64,000 bases of DNA from Pseudomonadota bacterium. Its GTDB lineage: Bacteria > Desulfobacterota > Desulfarculia > Desulfarculales > Desulfarculaceae. A program made the position numbers and the translations under genes. The stretch is from assembly GCA_018902755.1 (NCBI GenBank), contig JAHIQI010000068.1, forward strand, positions 1 to 64,000, in the 5' to 3' direction. Below are positions 50,811 to 59,089 of this stretch, one piece after another. Each line of letters starts with the position of its first letter. The stretch's first letter is position 1. The notes below the pieces were generated by a model. It ran no database searches and was not told the origin of the DNA. It was given only the letters and a program-made list of their open reading frames with translations.

Positions 50811-50848
50811 GTACAAAACTGCGTAACGAACGTTAGGCAGATTTGTAC
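50811..50848. promoter_or_regulatory. 38-bp palindrome upstream of the serine recombinase
   Basis: Left arm GTACAAAACTGCGTAACG, central AA, right arm CGTTAGGCAGATTTGTAC; 16 of 18 positions pair. Length, symmetry and a central dinucleotide are what serine recombinase crossover sites look like. It could also be a regulator-binding site. Confidence 0.6.
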
Positions 50849-51082
50849 CTAGAGGTTTTGGCTTTGTCAAACTGATTTTTATCGGCCTTTGTTGGGGAGC
50901 CGGATTGACAGGGGGCGCTGAAGGCCCTAGTCTGGCGGCTAGGCATCAGGGTGCCTGCCGCTCGCAGCCATACGGCCAAGGTGAAACCCTGAACTTCCTA
51001 ACACTGGCGGTTTCCATCAATGGGGCTGACCAGCAACGCGAGCACTGGAATGCTTAGCCCTGTTTTATGATGGAGGACGCCC
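50849..51082. other. Non-coding stretch before the glyoxalase-related gene
   Basis: No gene is seen. A TTGACA at 50907-50912 could be part of a promoter for the next gene, but no convincing -10 box is found. Confidence 0.35.
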
Positions 51083-51637
51083 ATGTCTCATCCTTCCACC
51101 ATCAACCGTGAAGCTGCCAAGGTGCAGGCGAAAAGACTCCGTGCCTTTCTTGCTGAGAAAGGCATGAACCTGAGCCATTCCCTGTGCTTGGAAGCAATAG
51201 CAGCAACCTACGGGATTAAGGACTGGAACACCATGGCTGCAATGACAGATCATAAGGAAAAGCTCTACGTTGCTAACTGCTTTGCTGAAATGAAGCCGGG
51301 TGAAAATGGCGAGGCCAACTCCGGCTACTTTCAGTATTTCCTACGAGCCGAGTCGCTTGACGAGGTGCTGGACATATGCAAGCGGGAGCTTGCGAAGATT
51401 CCCACGAAAGGCAGCCTATTCCATGCTGGAGACAAGCTAAGCGTGGAATCGATCATCGAACTTGAGGACATCCCTAGTACTGGTGTTCTTTTGAACTTGG
51501 AGGTCATGCAAGGTGACCACAGCTCCATAGGAAGCCTACTCCCATTGGCCGCTTCAGCTGAAGTAGCTACAGCCTATGATGTTGACCCCGGTGAAGATGG
51601 GGGGTGTCCGACACCGACACCTCGCCTTTTGTCGTGA
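51083..51637 (+). CDS. Glyoxalase-related small protein
   Basis: The 184-residue protein opens with INREAAKVQAKRLRAFLAEK and LSHSLCLEAIAATYGIKDWN, the pattern of a small helical domain named glyoxalase-related, common in plasmids and phages. The rest has no recognised domain. No catalytic residue can be pointed to. It is followed by a clear terminator at 51668-51692. Confidence 0.65.
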   Translation: MSHPSTINREAAKVQAKRLRAFLAEKGMNLSHSLCLEAIAATYGIKDWNTMAAMTDHKEKLYVANCFAEMKPGENGEANSGYFQYFLRAESLDEVLDICKRELAKIPTKGSLFHAGDKLSVESIIELEDIPSTGVLLNLEVMQGDHSSIGSLLPLAASAEVATAYDVDPGEDGGCPTPTPRLLS

Positions 51638-51667
51638 GTGGCCAATAGATCGCCGGAAGTGATTTGA

Positions 51668-51692
51668 GGGGGAGCCTATCGCTCCCCCTTTT
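51668..51692 (+). terminator. Rho-independent terminator
   Basis: GGGGGAGC-CTATC-GCTCCCCC followed by TTTT lies 30 bases after the glyoxalase-related gene and before the end of the converging integrase gene. Confidence 0.85.
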
Positions 51693-51771
51693 GCTTGATG
51701 AGGCTCGGTGCTTCCCCGGCCCCACGGGGGGGAGGTGCCGCACCGTTTACAATGAACAGGGCCTCGGATTT

Positions 51772-53568
51772 TTACGCCAAAACCTGCCGGGTTTGAAACA
51801 GGTGCGAAAGGTCCAGGCCTTTGTATTGCAGCTTCTTCATTTCCTCTGCCAAAACATCAAGATCGAATCCGTGGCCGTAGCGCCCCGACTGACCTGGCTG
51901 ACCGTGCCCCTGGAAGGCGTTCATGACATCCCAGGGGATGCTGGAGTTCCGGCAGGCATCTTCAAACGAATGCCGGAAGGAGTGGAAGGTGTTCTTGTGC
52001 GTCTTGACGACTACGCTCTTGAGGAAGCGGCCGAAGTGCTTAGAGAATGGCGACGAGTAGTAGCCGTCTTCACCCAGCTTGAGGTCTGGGAAGAGCCGCT
52101 GTTCGCCTTGTGCCCTCCGGTCCTCGGCATGCTCAAGTAACCCGATCTCCATTAACGTGGGGTGGATCGGTATCTTGCGCCAGCTGGAGGCATTTTTGAC
52201 ATGCTTGTCGGCTTCCACCGCGTTGATGTCAAAATACCAGATGCCCTCCTCCTCTTTCACATCATGCACATACAACTGGATGATCTCACCAGCCCTAGCC
52301 CCGCTAAAAAGGGAGATCAATGGCACCCAGTAGATGCCTGCATCCCTAGGCACTAACTCCCCTGGCTCACTCCAATAGTGTAAAGACTGGCAGCCTGTGT
52401 AGAGCGGCGCGTCGAAAATCGTCCGCAACTCCGCAACCGTGAAGGGGTCGCGCTCCTCTCTAGCTTGCCTCTTTATTTTGATACTCATGCCTGTGAAGGG
52501 ATTTGCAGGGCAGTCGTCGTAATGCTCAGCGGCCCAGCGCCAGAAAGAGCCAACAAATTGTAGGAGCTTGTTCACGTTGCGGTCCGACATGGGCTTCATG
52601 CCCAGCTCATACGCCCGTTCCGCCGCTTTAGCTATGCCCAGCGTCTTCAACCCGTCGAACTTATTCCAATTGGCTGGAAGCTTGAGCAGCATAGCTTTGA
52701 AGGCTCTGGCATCGGCCTTGCCGTATTGATCCAGGGGTTTGTCGCCTGACATGGTGAGGAAGTGTCCTGTCCAGACCCTGTGCTCCCGTACGGTTTTGTC
52801 TACCCAGGATGTCCTGGACTTTTCTGCAACCCATTCTTCGAGGGCATTGGACAGCAGCGGCGCGGTTGATTTGGGAGAAGAGGCAGGCCCCATGTCCGGC
52901 GTCTCGACAACTTGCCCCTGGTTCCTCTGGCTCTTGGCTTCATAGGCTTTTATGGAGGCAGCCTGAAGTTCCCTGGCCAACTTGCGAAGGCTGGGAGACT
53001 GGGGAGCCAACTTCAGCTCGACGCCCTCCCACCCCAGCAGGTCCCCGGCCTCATCAATGAAAAAGTCGCTCACCTTTCCCCTGGCATAGTCCTTCCGAGT
53101 CTCCTCCTCCAGCCATGACGAATCAAACCCCCGTTCTTCGAAAGTCTTCTTCCGTTCGAGGCGTTCTGTGACCAACTGGTCCAACCGCTCCGAGCTCATT
53201 TCCGGTGTAACCATGACGGTTTCTTCGGGGATATCGTCGAAGCCGTCCAACCTGACATCCTCATCCTCTTCCAGAAGATGGGCGAAGTACAGTCTCCCGA
53301 GCTGTTTGATCTGGAATTCAGTTAATTCGTCAAGAACAGGGGCCGTGGCCTGTTGTTGGAGTTTGCGGCGGTGCTGATCGAAGCGTCTGTCCACCTCCAC
53401 CGCAGCAATACGGACAAGCCTAAGCGCCTCTGTGTGGTCCTTAGTGGCCAGCGAGAAGGTTTCCTCAGCCTTGGGATAGGTATCCTTTATGTCAATAGGA
53501 ACTGCTGCGCGGTGATAGTAGACTGCACCTCGACGGTACAGGCGGGGATGTCCAGACATCTTCTCCAT
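51772..53568 (-). CDS. int: Tyrosine recombinase (DUF6538-type integrase) of island 2
   Basis: The integrase of about 598 residues starts with a DUF6538-like segment (HPRLYRRGAVYYHRAAVPID), has a long middle part and a phage-integrase catalytic domain. Visible catalytic residues are Arg in LFSGARAGEIIQL, His and Arg in FHSFRHSFEDACR, and Tyr in GQSGRYGHGF. It lies next to tRNA-Ser(CGA) with TGTAAC repeats in front, so it most likely moves island 2. Start codon uncertain: GTG 53577, ATG 53568 or ATG 53559. Confidence 0.9.
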   Translation of the reverse strand: MEKMSGHPRLYRRGAVYYHRAAVPIDIKDTYPKAEETFSLATKDHTEALRLVRIAAVEVDRRFDQHRRKLQQQATAPVLDELTEFQIKQLGRLYFAHLLEEDEDVRLDGFDDIPEETVMVTPEMSSERLDQLVTERLERKKTFEERGFDSSWLEEETRKDYARGKVSDFFIDEAGDLLGWEGVELKLAPQSPSLRKLARELQAASIKAYEAKSQRNQGQVVETPDMGPASSPKSTAPLLSNALEEWVAEKSRTSWVDKTVREHRVWTGHFLTMSGDKPLDQYGKADARAFKAMLLKLPANWNKFDGLKTLGIAKAAERAYELGMKPMSDRNVNKLLQFVGSFWRWAAEHYDDCPANPFTGMSIKIKRQAREERDPFTVAELRTIFDAPLYTGCQSLHYWSEPGELVPRDAGIYWVPLISLFSGARAGEIIQLYVHDVKEEEGIWYFDINAVEADKHVKNASSWRKIPIHPTLMEIGLLEHAEDRRAQGEQRLFPDLKLGEDGYYSSPFSKHFGRFLKSVVVKTHKNTFHSFRHSFEDACRNSSIPWDVMNAFQGHGQPGQSGRYGHGFDLDVLAEEMKKLQYKGLDLSHLFQTRQVLA

Positions 53569-53572
53569 GACC

Positions 53573-53600
53573 TCCACTGTAACAGTTTTCTGTAACAGCG
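53573..53600 (+). repeat. Right inner arm-type repeats of island 2
   Basis: TGTAACAG occurs twice (CACTGTAACAGT and TCTGTAACAGCG), matching the CACTGTAACAGT block at the left end. They lie just upstream of the integrase and 60 bases from the tRNA. Confidence 0.5.
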
Positions 53601-53659
53601 CAACCTGAGAAGTGCCTGATATCGATAACTTGGAGTGGTACCAAGTAGTTATAAAAAGG

Positions 53660-53755
53660 TGGCGGAGAGGGTGGGATTCGAACCCACGTACCGCCTTTTG
53701 GGCGGTAACCCGATTTCGAGTCGGGCCCGTTACGACCGGACTTCGGTACCTCTCC
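53660..53755 (-). tRNA. tRNA-Ser(CGA)
   Basis: The 96-nt tRNA has encoded CCA, the anticodon loop CTCGAAA (anticodon CGA), a long variable arm with a strong stem (GGTAACCCG region), and T-arm GGTTCGAATCC. It is the attachment site of island 2, whose 18-bp repeat covers its 3' end. The terminator that belonged to it is now at 38248-38287. Confidence 0.95.
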
Positions 53756-53787
53756 GCGAGAGACGAGAAGCTATTATAATGGCGGCG

Positions 53788-54258
53788 CTAGCGTCGCGCC
53801 GCGAAAAATTCTCTTAAAATCTCCGCCGCCTCATCGGCCAGCAACCCGCCCTGCACCAGAGGCTGGTGATTCAGGCTGGGCACCGCGCCCAGGTCCAGGG
53901 CCGAGCCGTAGGCCCCGGCCTTGGGGTCGTAGGCGGCGAACACCACCCGCTCAAGGCGGGCCCACACCACCGCCCCGGCGCACATGGCGCAGGGTTCCAG
54001 GCTCACGTACAGGGTGCAGCCCGTCAGGCGGTAGTTGCCCAGGGTCCGCGCCCCCTGGCGCAGGCAGAGCATCTCGGCGTGGGCGGTGGGGTCGCCCTGG
54101 GCGATGGTGGCGTTGCCCGCCTGGGCGATCACCTCGCCCTCCGGGCCCACCAGCACCGCGCCCACCGGCACCTCGCCCCGAGCGGCGGCCTCGCGGGCCA
54201 GCTCTAGGGCGCGCTCCATGTGCATGGTATCCGCCTGGCTGAAGCCCGGCTGAGTCAT
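53788..54258 (-). CDS. tadA: tRNA-specific adenosine deaminase
   Basis: The 156-residue enzyme converts A34 to inosine in tRNA. Zinc ligands and catalytic Glu are in TAHAEMLCLRQGARTLGNYR and SLEPCAMCAGAVVWARLERV. The usual C-terminal helix follows. ATG 54258 is chosen; ATG 54225 (MHMERAL) is also possible. It is next to the tRNA gene but transcribed in the same direction, downstream of purN-like. Confidence 0.92.
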   Translation of the reverse strand: MTQPGFSQADTMHMERALELAREAAARGEVPVGAVLVGPEGEVIAQAGNATIAQGDPTAHAEMLCLRQGARTLGNYRLTGCTLYVSLEPCAMCAGAVVWARLERVVFAAYDPKAGAYGSALDLGAVPSLNHQPLVQGGLLADEAAEILREFFAARR

Positions 54259-54294
54259 GGGGAAACTACCACAGGCCCCAAGGCCCCGCAAGCC

Positions 54295-55080
54295 TTAGGA
54301 CAGCTCGGCGGGGCGCACCCCGCCTGGTTTGAGCTCGCCGTCCAGGGTGGCCACGCCGCCCTCGGTGAGGCCCAGGCGGCCCTGGGCGATCAGCTCCAGG
54401 GTGGTGGGGAACACCACCCAGTCCCCGCCCTGCTTGAGGCGCTCCTGGTTGTCGTCGGCCACCTGGCGCAGGCGCTCCGGCTCGGCCTTCAGCTCCTCCA
54501 GGGGCGCGGGCAACTCCACCGCGATGGGGTCGCTGACCATGAGCAAGGGGCCCGAATCCACCCCCAGATCGGTGAACAGGGTGGAGGAGCGCAACTCGGT
54601 TTGCCCGGCCACGACGGCGTCCATCACCGCGTCGTCGCCCACGAAGCGGCGCTTGCCGTCCGCGTCCACCAGGCTCAGGTCGGCGGGGTGCACGTTGATG
54701 GCCCCGGTGAGGGTGAGAAAGCTCATGTACCCTCCCAGGGCGATGACGTCTATCTCGAAGGCCTGCACCAGGCGGGCGGCCACCTGGTCATAGTCGCGCC
54801 GGGCGGCCAGGCCCAGGGCGCTGCGCACGCTACGCTTGAGGCCGCGCTTGTCGTGATAGCGGCGCACGTCGTAGGCGAAGTAGGGCAGGTCGAAGCGCCG
54901 GGCTATCTCCTGGCCCCGGCACTTGTCTGTGGCCGTGTCGCTGAAGATGAAGGCCACCTCATAGGAGGCGTTCGGGGCCTCCAAGAGCTTGATGACGTTG
55001 GTGCCCGAGCCGGACATGAAGGCGGCCACCCGGAGAGGGCGTCCCGCCTGGGTGGGGTCGAAAATGGGTTTGCCGGCCAT
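54295..55080 (-). CDS. Phosphoribosylglycinamide formyltransferase-like protein
   Basis: The 261-residue protein has the formyltransferase fold: FMSGSGTNVIKLLEA binds phosphoribosylglycinamide, INVHPADLSLVD carries the catalytic Asn and His, and TDLGVDSGPLLMVSD the catalytic Asp. It is longer than usual PurN (about 190-210) with extra sequence between residues 60 and 115 and at the end, so its substrate may differ from that of ordinary purine synthesis. Confidence 0.75.
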   Translation of the reverse strand: MAGKPIFDPTQAGRPLRVAAFMSGSGTNVIKLLEAPNASYEVAFIFSDTATDKCRGQEIARRFDLPYFAYDVRRYHDKRGLKRSVRSALGLAARRDYDQVAARLVQAFEIDVIALGGYMSFLTLTGAINVHPADLSLVDADGKRRFVGDDAVMDAVVAGQTELRSSTLFTDLGVDSGPLLMVSDPIAVELPAPLEELKAEPERLRQVADDNQERLKQGGDWVVFPTTLELIAQGRLGLTEGGVATLDGELKPGGVRPAELS

Positions 55081-55157
55081 GGGGCCTCCTGAGGGGTGAG
55101 GGTCGTTGCCCCTAGTCTATAGGACGCGGGCCGGATTGGGTCAAGGGCAGGGTGGGC

Positions 55158-55583
55158 TCAATCCCGACTGGAGCGGGTGCCCGGCATCAGTTGCCCGTAG
55201 TGCTCCTGTAGGCAGTGGGGGCATATTCCGTGGGATATCTCCACCTGCATGGCCTTTTCCAGGTACTGGTCCACCGGCACCCAGTCGTGGCTGAGGGGGG
55301 TTTGCTCCGAGTCGGGGTTCACGGCGTGGCAGTGCATGCACAGGCGCAGCCAGACCGGCTCGGTTTCCCGGCGCAGGGGCAGGAGCCTGGCGGCCAGCAG
55401 GCCGCACACCGTGCCCAGGGCAGCGGCGGGCAGCAGGTGGCTCCAATTGCCGAAACCGCCATCGGCCCAGACCAGCCACAGCAGGGAAAGCCCTCCGGCC
55501 AAGGCGCACCCGCCCCCGGCGCAAGCCAAGGGTAATAGATTATGGAACCCCCTGGGGGGGCTGCTGGTCTGCCATGGAACCAT
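55158..55583 (-). CDS. Small membrane protein with C-terminal CxxC-type domain
   Basis: The protein of about 141 residues has two membrane helices (LLPLACAGGGCALAGGLSLL; LLPAAALGTVCGLLAARLL) and a cytoplasmic C-terminal domain LCMHCHAVNPDSE, VPVDQYLEKAM, SHGICPHCLQEHY. The same CxxC...SH.ICP.C pattern ends the PAS protein at 60971-61588. The domain probably binds a metal. The start is uncertain (ATG 55583 or an upstream TTG). Function unknown. Confidence 0.65.
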   Translation of the reverse strand: MVPWQTSSPPRGFHNLLPLACAGGGCALAGGLSLLWLVWADGGFGNWSHLLPAAALGTVCGLLAARLLPLRRETEPVWLRLCMHCHAVNPDSEQTPLSHDWVPVDQYLEKAMQVEISHGICPHCLQEHYGQLMPGTRSSRD

Positions 55584-55756
55584 AATGCCGCGCGTTTTGG
55601 GAAAATCATGGGGAAATTGTTGGGTTAGTGTTACTTCAAATGCCAAAGGCTAGTCAACCCTTTAAATTTAAGGGGTGTTAATGGTAATCATTTATATATG
55701 GCCAATAAAATCGGGCCGCCGGGCGCGATTCGTGGCCGCGGGCGCCACCGCCTTTC

Positions 55757-55785
55757 TTGACAAGCCCTCGCAGCCTCGACATAAT
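55757..55785 (+). promoter_or_regulatory. Promoter of the ahb-hemL operon
   Basis: TTGACA (55757-55762) and CATAAT (55780-55785) are 17 bases apart, followed 20 bases later by the gene start and its GGGAGG ribosome binding site. Confidence 0.75.
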
Positions 55786-55804
55786 CGATTTTTCGGGAGG
55801 CATT

Positions 55805-56299
55805 ATGGAGTTGGACACCGTTGACCGCAGGATCATCTCCCGTTTGCAGGGCGACTTGCCCCTGGTTTCCCATCCCTTCGCCGACCTGGCGCGGGATTTG
55901 GGCCTGGCGGAAGACGAGGTGGTGCGCCGCGTCCAGGCTTTGGCCGACGGCCGGGTTATGCGCCGCTTCGGGGCCACCCTGCGCCACCAGCGCTCCGGCT
56001 TCGCCAGCAACGTGATGGTGGCTTGGCAGGTGCCTCCCGCCCGGGCCCGCGAGGTGGGCGAGCGCCTGGCCTCTTTCCGCAACGTGAGCCACTGTTACTG
56101 GCGCGAGCCCTGCGAAGGATTTACCTATAATCTATTCTCCATGGTCCACGGCCGCAGCGAAGCCGAGTGCCGCTCCCTGGTGGCCGAAATGGCGGATCAG
56201 GCCCAGGCCGAGGAGTTTGAGTTGCTTTTCTCCGTGGAGGAGCTTAAAAAGACCTCCATGCGCTACTTTGATCGAGAAGGTGAAATCCATGAAGGATGA
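55805..56299 (+). CDS. Siroheme decarboxylase subunit (AhbA/AhbB family, Lrp-like)
   Basis: The 164-residue protein has an N-terminal Lrp-like helix-turn-helix (ELDTVDRRIISRLQGDLPLV, ADLARDLGLAEDEVVRRVQA) followed by the AhbA/B core with RRFGATLRHQRSGFASNVMV, VSHCYWREPCEGFTYNLFSM and ELKKTSMRYF. Together AhbA and AhbB decarboxylate siroheme to didecarboxysiroheme, part of the alternative heme and heme d1 pathway used by sulfate reducers. Which subunit this is cannot be told, and the partner is not in the window. The end overlaps hemL. Confidence 0.8.
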   Translation: MELDTVDRRIISRLQGDLPLVSHPFADLARDLGLAEDEVVRRVQALADGRVMRRFGATLRHQRSGFASNVMVAWQVPPARAREVGERLASFRNVSHCYWREPCEGFTYNLFSMVHGRSEAECRSLVAEMADQAQAEEFELLFSVEELKKTSMRYFDREGEIHEG

Positions 56300-57572
56300 G
56301 AGATCCCGGGAACTGTGGCAGCGCGCCCAGAAGGTAATTCCCGGAGGCGTGAACAGCCCGGCCAGGGCCATGAAGGCGGTGGGGCGCGAGCCCGTGTTCA
56401 TCCGCTCGGCCCGCGGTTGCTACGTCGAAGATGTTGACGGCAACCGCTACATAGACTACGTGGGCTCCTGGGGCCCCCTGATCCTGGGCCACGCCGACCC
56501 CGACGTGGTGGCGGCGGTGAAAAAGGCGGCGGAGCGGGGAACCAGCTTCGGCGCGCCCACCGAGGCCGAGGTCAACTTCGCCGAGATGCTCACCCGCCTC
56601 ATCCCCTCCATGGAGCAGGTGCGCCTGGTTTCTAGCGGCACCGAGGCCACCATGAGCGCCCTGCGCCTGGCCCGGGGCTACACCGAGCGCGACCTCATCG
56701 TAAAATTCGATGGCTGCTACCACGGCCACAGCGACGGCCTGCTGGTGGCTTCGGGCAGCGGCCTGGCCACCCTGGGCATCCCCTCCTGCCCCGGCGTGCC
56801 CTCCGAGGTGGCCGGTCTATCCATCAGCATCCCCTACAACGACCTGGCCGCCCTGGAAAAGCTCTTCCACGAGAAGGGCAAGGACGTCGCGGCGGTGATC
56901 ATCGAGCCGGTGGCCGGCAACATGGGCGTGGTGCTCCCGGCTCCGGGCTATCTGCAAGGGGTGCGCGAGATCTGCGACGAGTACGGCGCGCTACTCATCT
57001 TCGACGAGGTCATCACCGGCTTCCGGGTGGCTCTGGGCGGGGCCCAGCAGCTTTACGGCGTCACCCCGGACCTGACCACCCTGGGCAAGATCATCGGCGC
57101 GGGCCTGCCCCTGGGGGCCTATGGCGGCAAGGCCGAGATCATGCAGAAGATCGCCCCCTGCGGGCCGGTCTATCAGGCGGGCACCCTCTCGGGCAACCCC
57201 CTGGCCACGGCGGCCGGGCTTCGGGCCCTGGACATGCTGGACGTGGCCGGGGTGTACGAGCGCCTGGAGGAGAGCGCGGCCAGGCTCTACGACGGCCTGG
57301 GCGAGATCTTCGCCAAGGCCGGGGTTCCCCACTATGGCAACCGGGTGGGAGCCATGTTCTCCTACTTCTTCCAAAAAGGGCCGGTCACCGACTGGACCAG
57401 CGCGGCCAAGAGCGACACCGAGGCCTTTGCCCGCTGGTTCAGGGCCATGCTGGGCCGGGGCATCTACCTGGCCCCCAGCCAGTTCGAGTGCACCTTCGTG
57501 AGTTTGGCTCACGACGCCGACGCCATCGACCAGACGCTGTCCGCCGCCGAGGAGGCCATTAAAGAGGTCTGA
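56289..57572 (+). CDS. hemL: Glutamate-1-semialdehyde 2,1-aminomutase
   Basis: The 427-residue PLP enzyme makes 5-aminolevulinate from glutamate-1-semialdehyde. It starts MKDERSRELWQRAQKVIPGG (ATG 56289, with AAGGTG upstream), has the typical SSGTEATMSALRLARGYT and FDEVITGFRV, and the PLP lysine in LTTLGKIIGAGLPLGAYGG. Overlap with the ahb gene by 11 bases shows coupling in tetrapyrrole synthesis. A strong terminator follows. Confidence 0.95.
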   Translation: MKDERSRELWQRAQKVIPGGVNSPARAMKAVGREPVFIRSARGCYVEDVDGNRYIDYVGSWGPLILGHADPDVVAAVKKAAERGTSFGAPTEAEVNFAEMLTRLIPSMEQVRLVSSGTEATMSALRLARGYTERDLIVKFDGCYHGHSDGLLVASGSGLATLGIPSCPGVPSEVAGLSISIPYNDLAALEKLFHEKGKDVAAVIIEPVAGNMGVVLPAPGYLQGVREICDEYGALLIFDEVITGFRVALGGAQQLYGVTPDLTTLGKIIGAGLPLGAYGGKAEIMQKIAPCGPVYQAGTLSGNPLATAAGLRALDMLDVAGVYERLEESAARLYDGLGEIFAKAGVPHYGNRVGAMFSYFFQKGPVTDWTSAAKSDTEAFARWFRAMLGRGIYLAPSQFECTFVSLAHDADAIDQTLSAAEEAIKEV

Positions 57573-57603
57573 GGCAGGTAGGCTGAGACAAAGCAAAATT
57601 AAA

Positions 57604-57637
57604 GGCGGGGCCGCAGATGCGGCCCCGCCCTCGTTTT
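57604..57637 (+). terminator. Rho-independent terminator of hemL
   Basis: A 12-bp stem GGCGGGGCCGCA (57604-57615) and TGCGGCCCCGCC (57618-57629) with a tiny loop is followed by CTCGTTTT. It also lies just beyond the end of the converging paaK gene. Confidence 0.85.
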
Positions 57638-57653
57638 GTATGGTCGTGTGGTC

Positions 57654-58949
57654 TCAGGAAAGTTTTCGGTGGTCTTGCACCCGCTCCGCCTTGCCCTGGT
57701 TCATGGGCAAGCCGCCGGGCGATAGGATTTCCACCGCCGGGGTCACCAGCAGCTCGTCGCGCAGGGCCTTGGCCAGGGCGCGGGCCAGGCCGTCGCGCTC
57801 TTCCTTGGATAGCCCGGCCGCCTCGGGGCTAAGTTCGGCCCGGATGGTCATGGCGTCGGCCTCGCCCTTGTGCTCCAATACGATGAGGTACTGGCCCCCT
57901 ATCGCCTTGAAGTCCATGAGCACCGACTCCACCTGCATGGGGTAGACGTTGACCCCCTTGATGATGAACATGTCGTCGCTGCGGCCCACGATGCGGCTCA
58001 GGCGGCGGTGGGTGCGGCCGCAGGCGCACTCGCCGGGCAGCACCGCGGCCAGGTCGCGGGTGCGGTAGCGGACCAGGGGCATGGCCCGGCGCTCCAGGGT
58101 GGTCAGCACCACCTCGCCGATCTGGCCCGGCTCCACCGGCTCCATGGTCATGGGGTGCAGCACCTCCAGCAAGAAGGCGTCCTCCCACAGGTGCAGGCCG
58201 TTCTGCTCCGGGCACTCCATGGCCACCCCCGGCCCGTTGATCTCGCTGAGGCCGTAGCTGTTGTAGGCCTTCACCCCGAAAAGCTCCTCCAGCCGCTTGC
58301 GGGTCTGCTCGCTGTGGGGCTCGGCCCCGATGACGGCGAGCTTGAGCTTGGTGTCGCGGCGCGGGTCCAGGCCCTGCTCGGCAAAGACCCCGGCCAGGCG
58401 CAGGGCGTAGCTGGGGATCAGGTGCATGGCCGTGGTGCCGAACTGGCGCATGAGCGCTATCTGGCGGCGGCTGTTGCCGGTGCCCACGGGGATGACCATG
58501 GCCCCTAGGCGCTCGGCCCCCTGGTGTATGCCCAGGCCGCCGGAAAACAGGCCGTAGCCGGTGATGTTCTGGAACACGTCGGCCGGGCGCACCCCGGCCA
58601 TGTACAGGCTGCGGGCCATCACGTTGGCCCAGGCGCGCAGGTCGGTTTTGGTGTGCAGGATGGCGGTGGGGGTGCCGGTGGTCCCGCTGGAGGCGTGCAA
58701 ACGCACCACCTGGCCGCGGGGCACGGCCAACATGCCCCAAGGGAAGCTGTCGCGCAGGTCCTGCTTCACGGTGAAGGGCAGGTGCCGCACGTCCTCGGGG
58801 GAGTTTATCTCCTGGGCGTCCACCCCGGCCAGGGCCTGGGAGTAGAAGGGCGATTTCTTGGCTTGAACCAGGGTGCGGCGCAGGCGGGTGGTTTGCAGTT
58901 CGCGAAGCTGTTCACGGGGCATCAGCTCGAAGTCTTTTTGCCAAAACAT
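57654..58949 (-). CDS. paaK: Phenylacetate-CoA ligase
   Basis: The 431-residue enzyme activates phenylacetate (or another aryl-acetic acid) to its CoA ester with ATP. It shows HASSGTTGTPTAILHTKTDL (P-loop), YGLSEINGPGVAMECPEQNG, YRTRDLAAVLPGECACGRTH with the zinc-like Cys pair, and SDDMFIIKGVNVYPMQVESV. Length is exact for the family. No other paa genes are nearby. Confidence 0.93.
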   Translation of the reverse strand: MFWQKDFELMPREQLRELQTTRLRRTLVQAKKSPFYSQALAGVDAQEINSPEDVRHLPFTVKQDLRDSFPWGMLAVPRGQVVRLHASSGTTGTPTAILHTKTDLRAWANVMARSLYMAGVRPADVFQNITGYGLFSGGLGIHQGAERLGAMVIPVGTGNSRRQIALMRQFGTTAMHLIPSYALRLAGVFAEQGLDPRRDTKLKLAVIGAEPHSEQTRKRLEELFGVKAYNSYGLSEINGPGVAMECPEQNGLHLWEDAFLLEVLHPMTMEPVEPGQIGEVVLTTLERRAMPLVRYRTRDLAAVLPGECACGRTHRRLSRIVGRSDDMFIIKGVNVYPMQVESVLMDFKAIGGQYLIVLEHKGEADAMTIRAELSPEAAGLSKEERDGLARALAKALRDELLVTPAVEILSPGGLPMNQGKAERVQDHRKLS

Positions 58950-59089
58950 GCTGAATTCTCCGGTGCGGGCGATAATGGCCTAACATACTACCCTGAAGGG
59001 CCGCCCACAACCCGCCGCCCTTGCCTCGGGGGGCGCATTGCGCAAAAATGAAGGCGCGGAACCTTAAAAAGCGAGGAACCGGTGGCCTA

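Larger units (their letters stand above)
38299..53676. mobile_element. Island 2: integrative element carrying type I-G CRISPR-Cas
   Basis: An 18-bp direct repeat bounds 15.4 kb. The right copy is part of an intact tRNA-Ser(CGA). A tyrosine integrase gene lies next to it, and TGTAAC-type repeats occur inside both ends (38375-38403 and 53573-53597) as likely arm sites. Contents are a zinc-motif protein, a polymerase-like protein, cas3-csx17-csb1-csb2, the array, a serine recombinase and a small glyoxalase-related protein. Confidence 0.85.
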
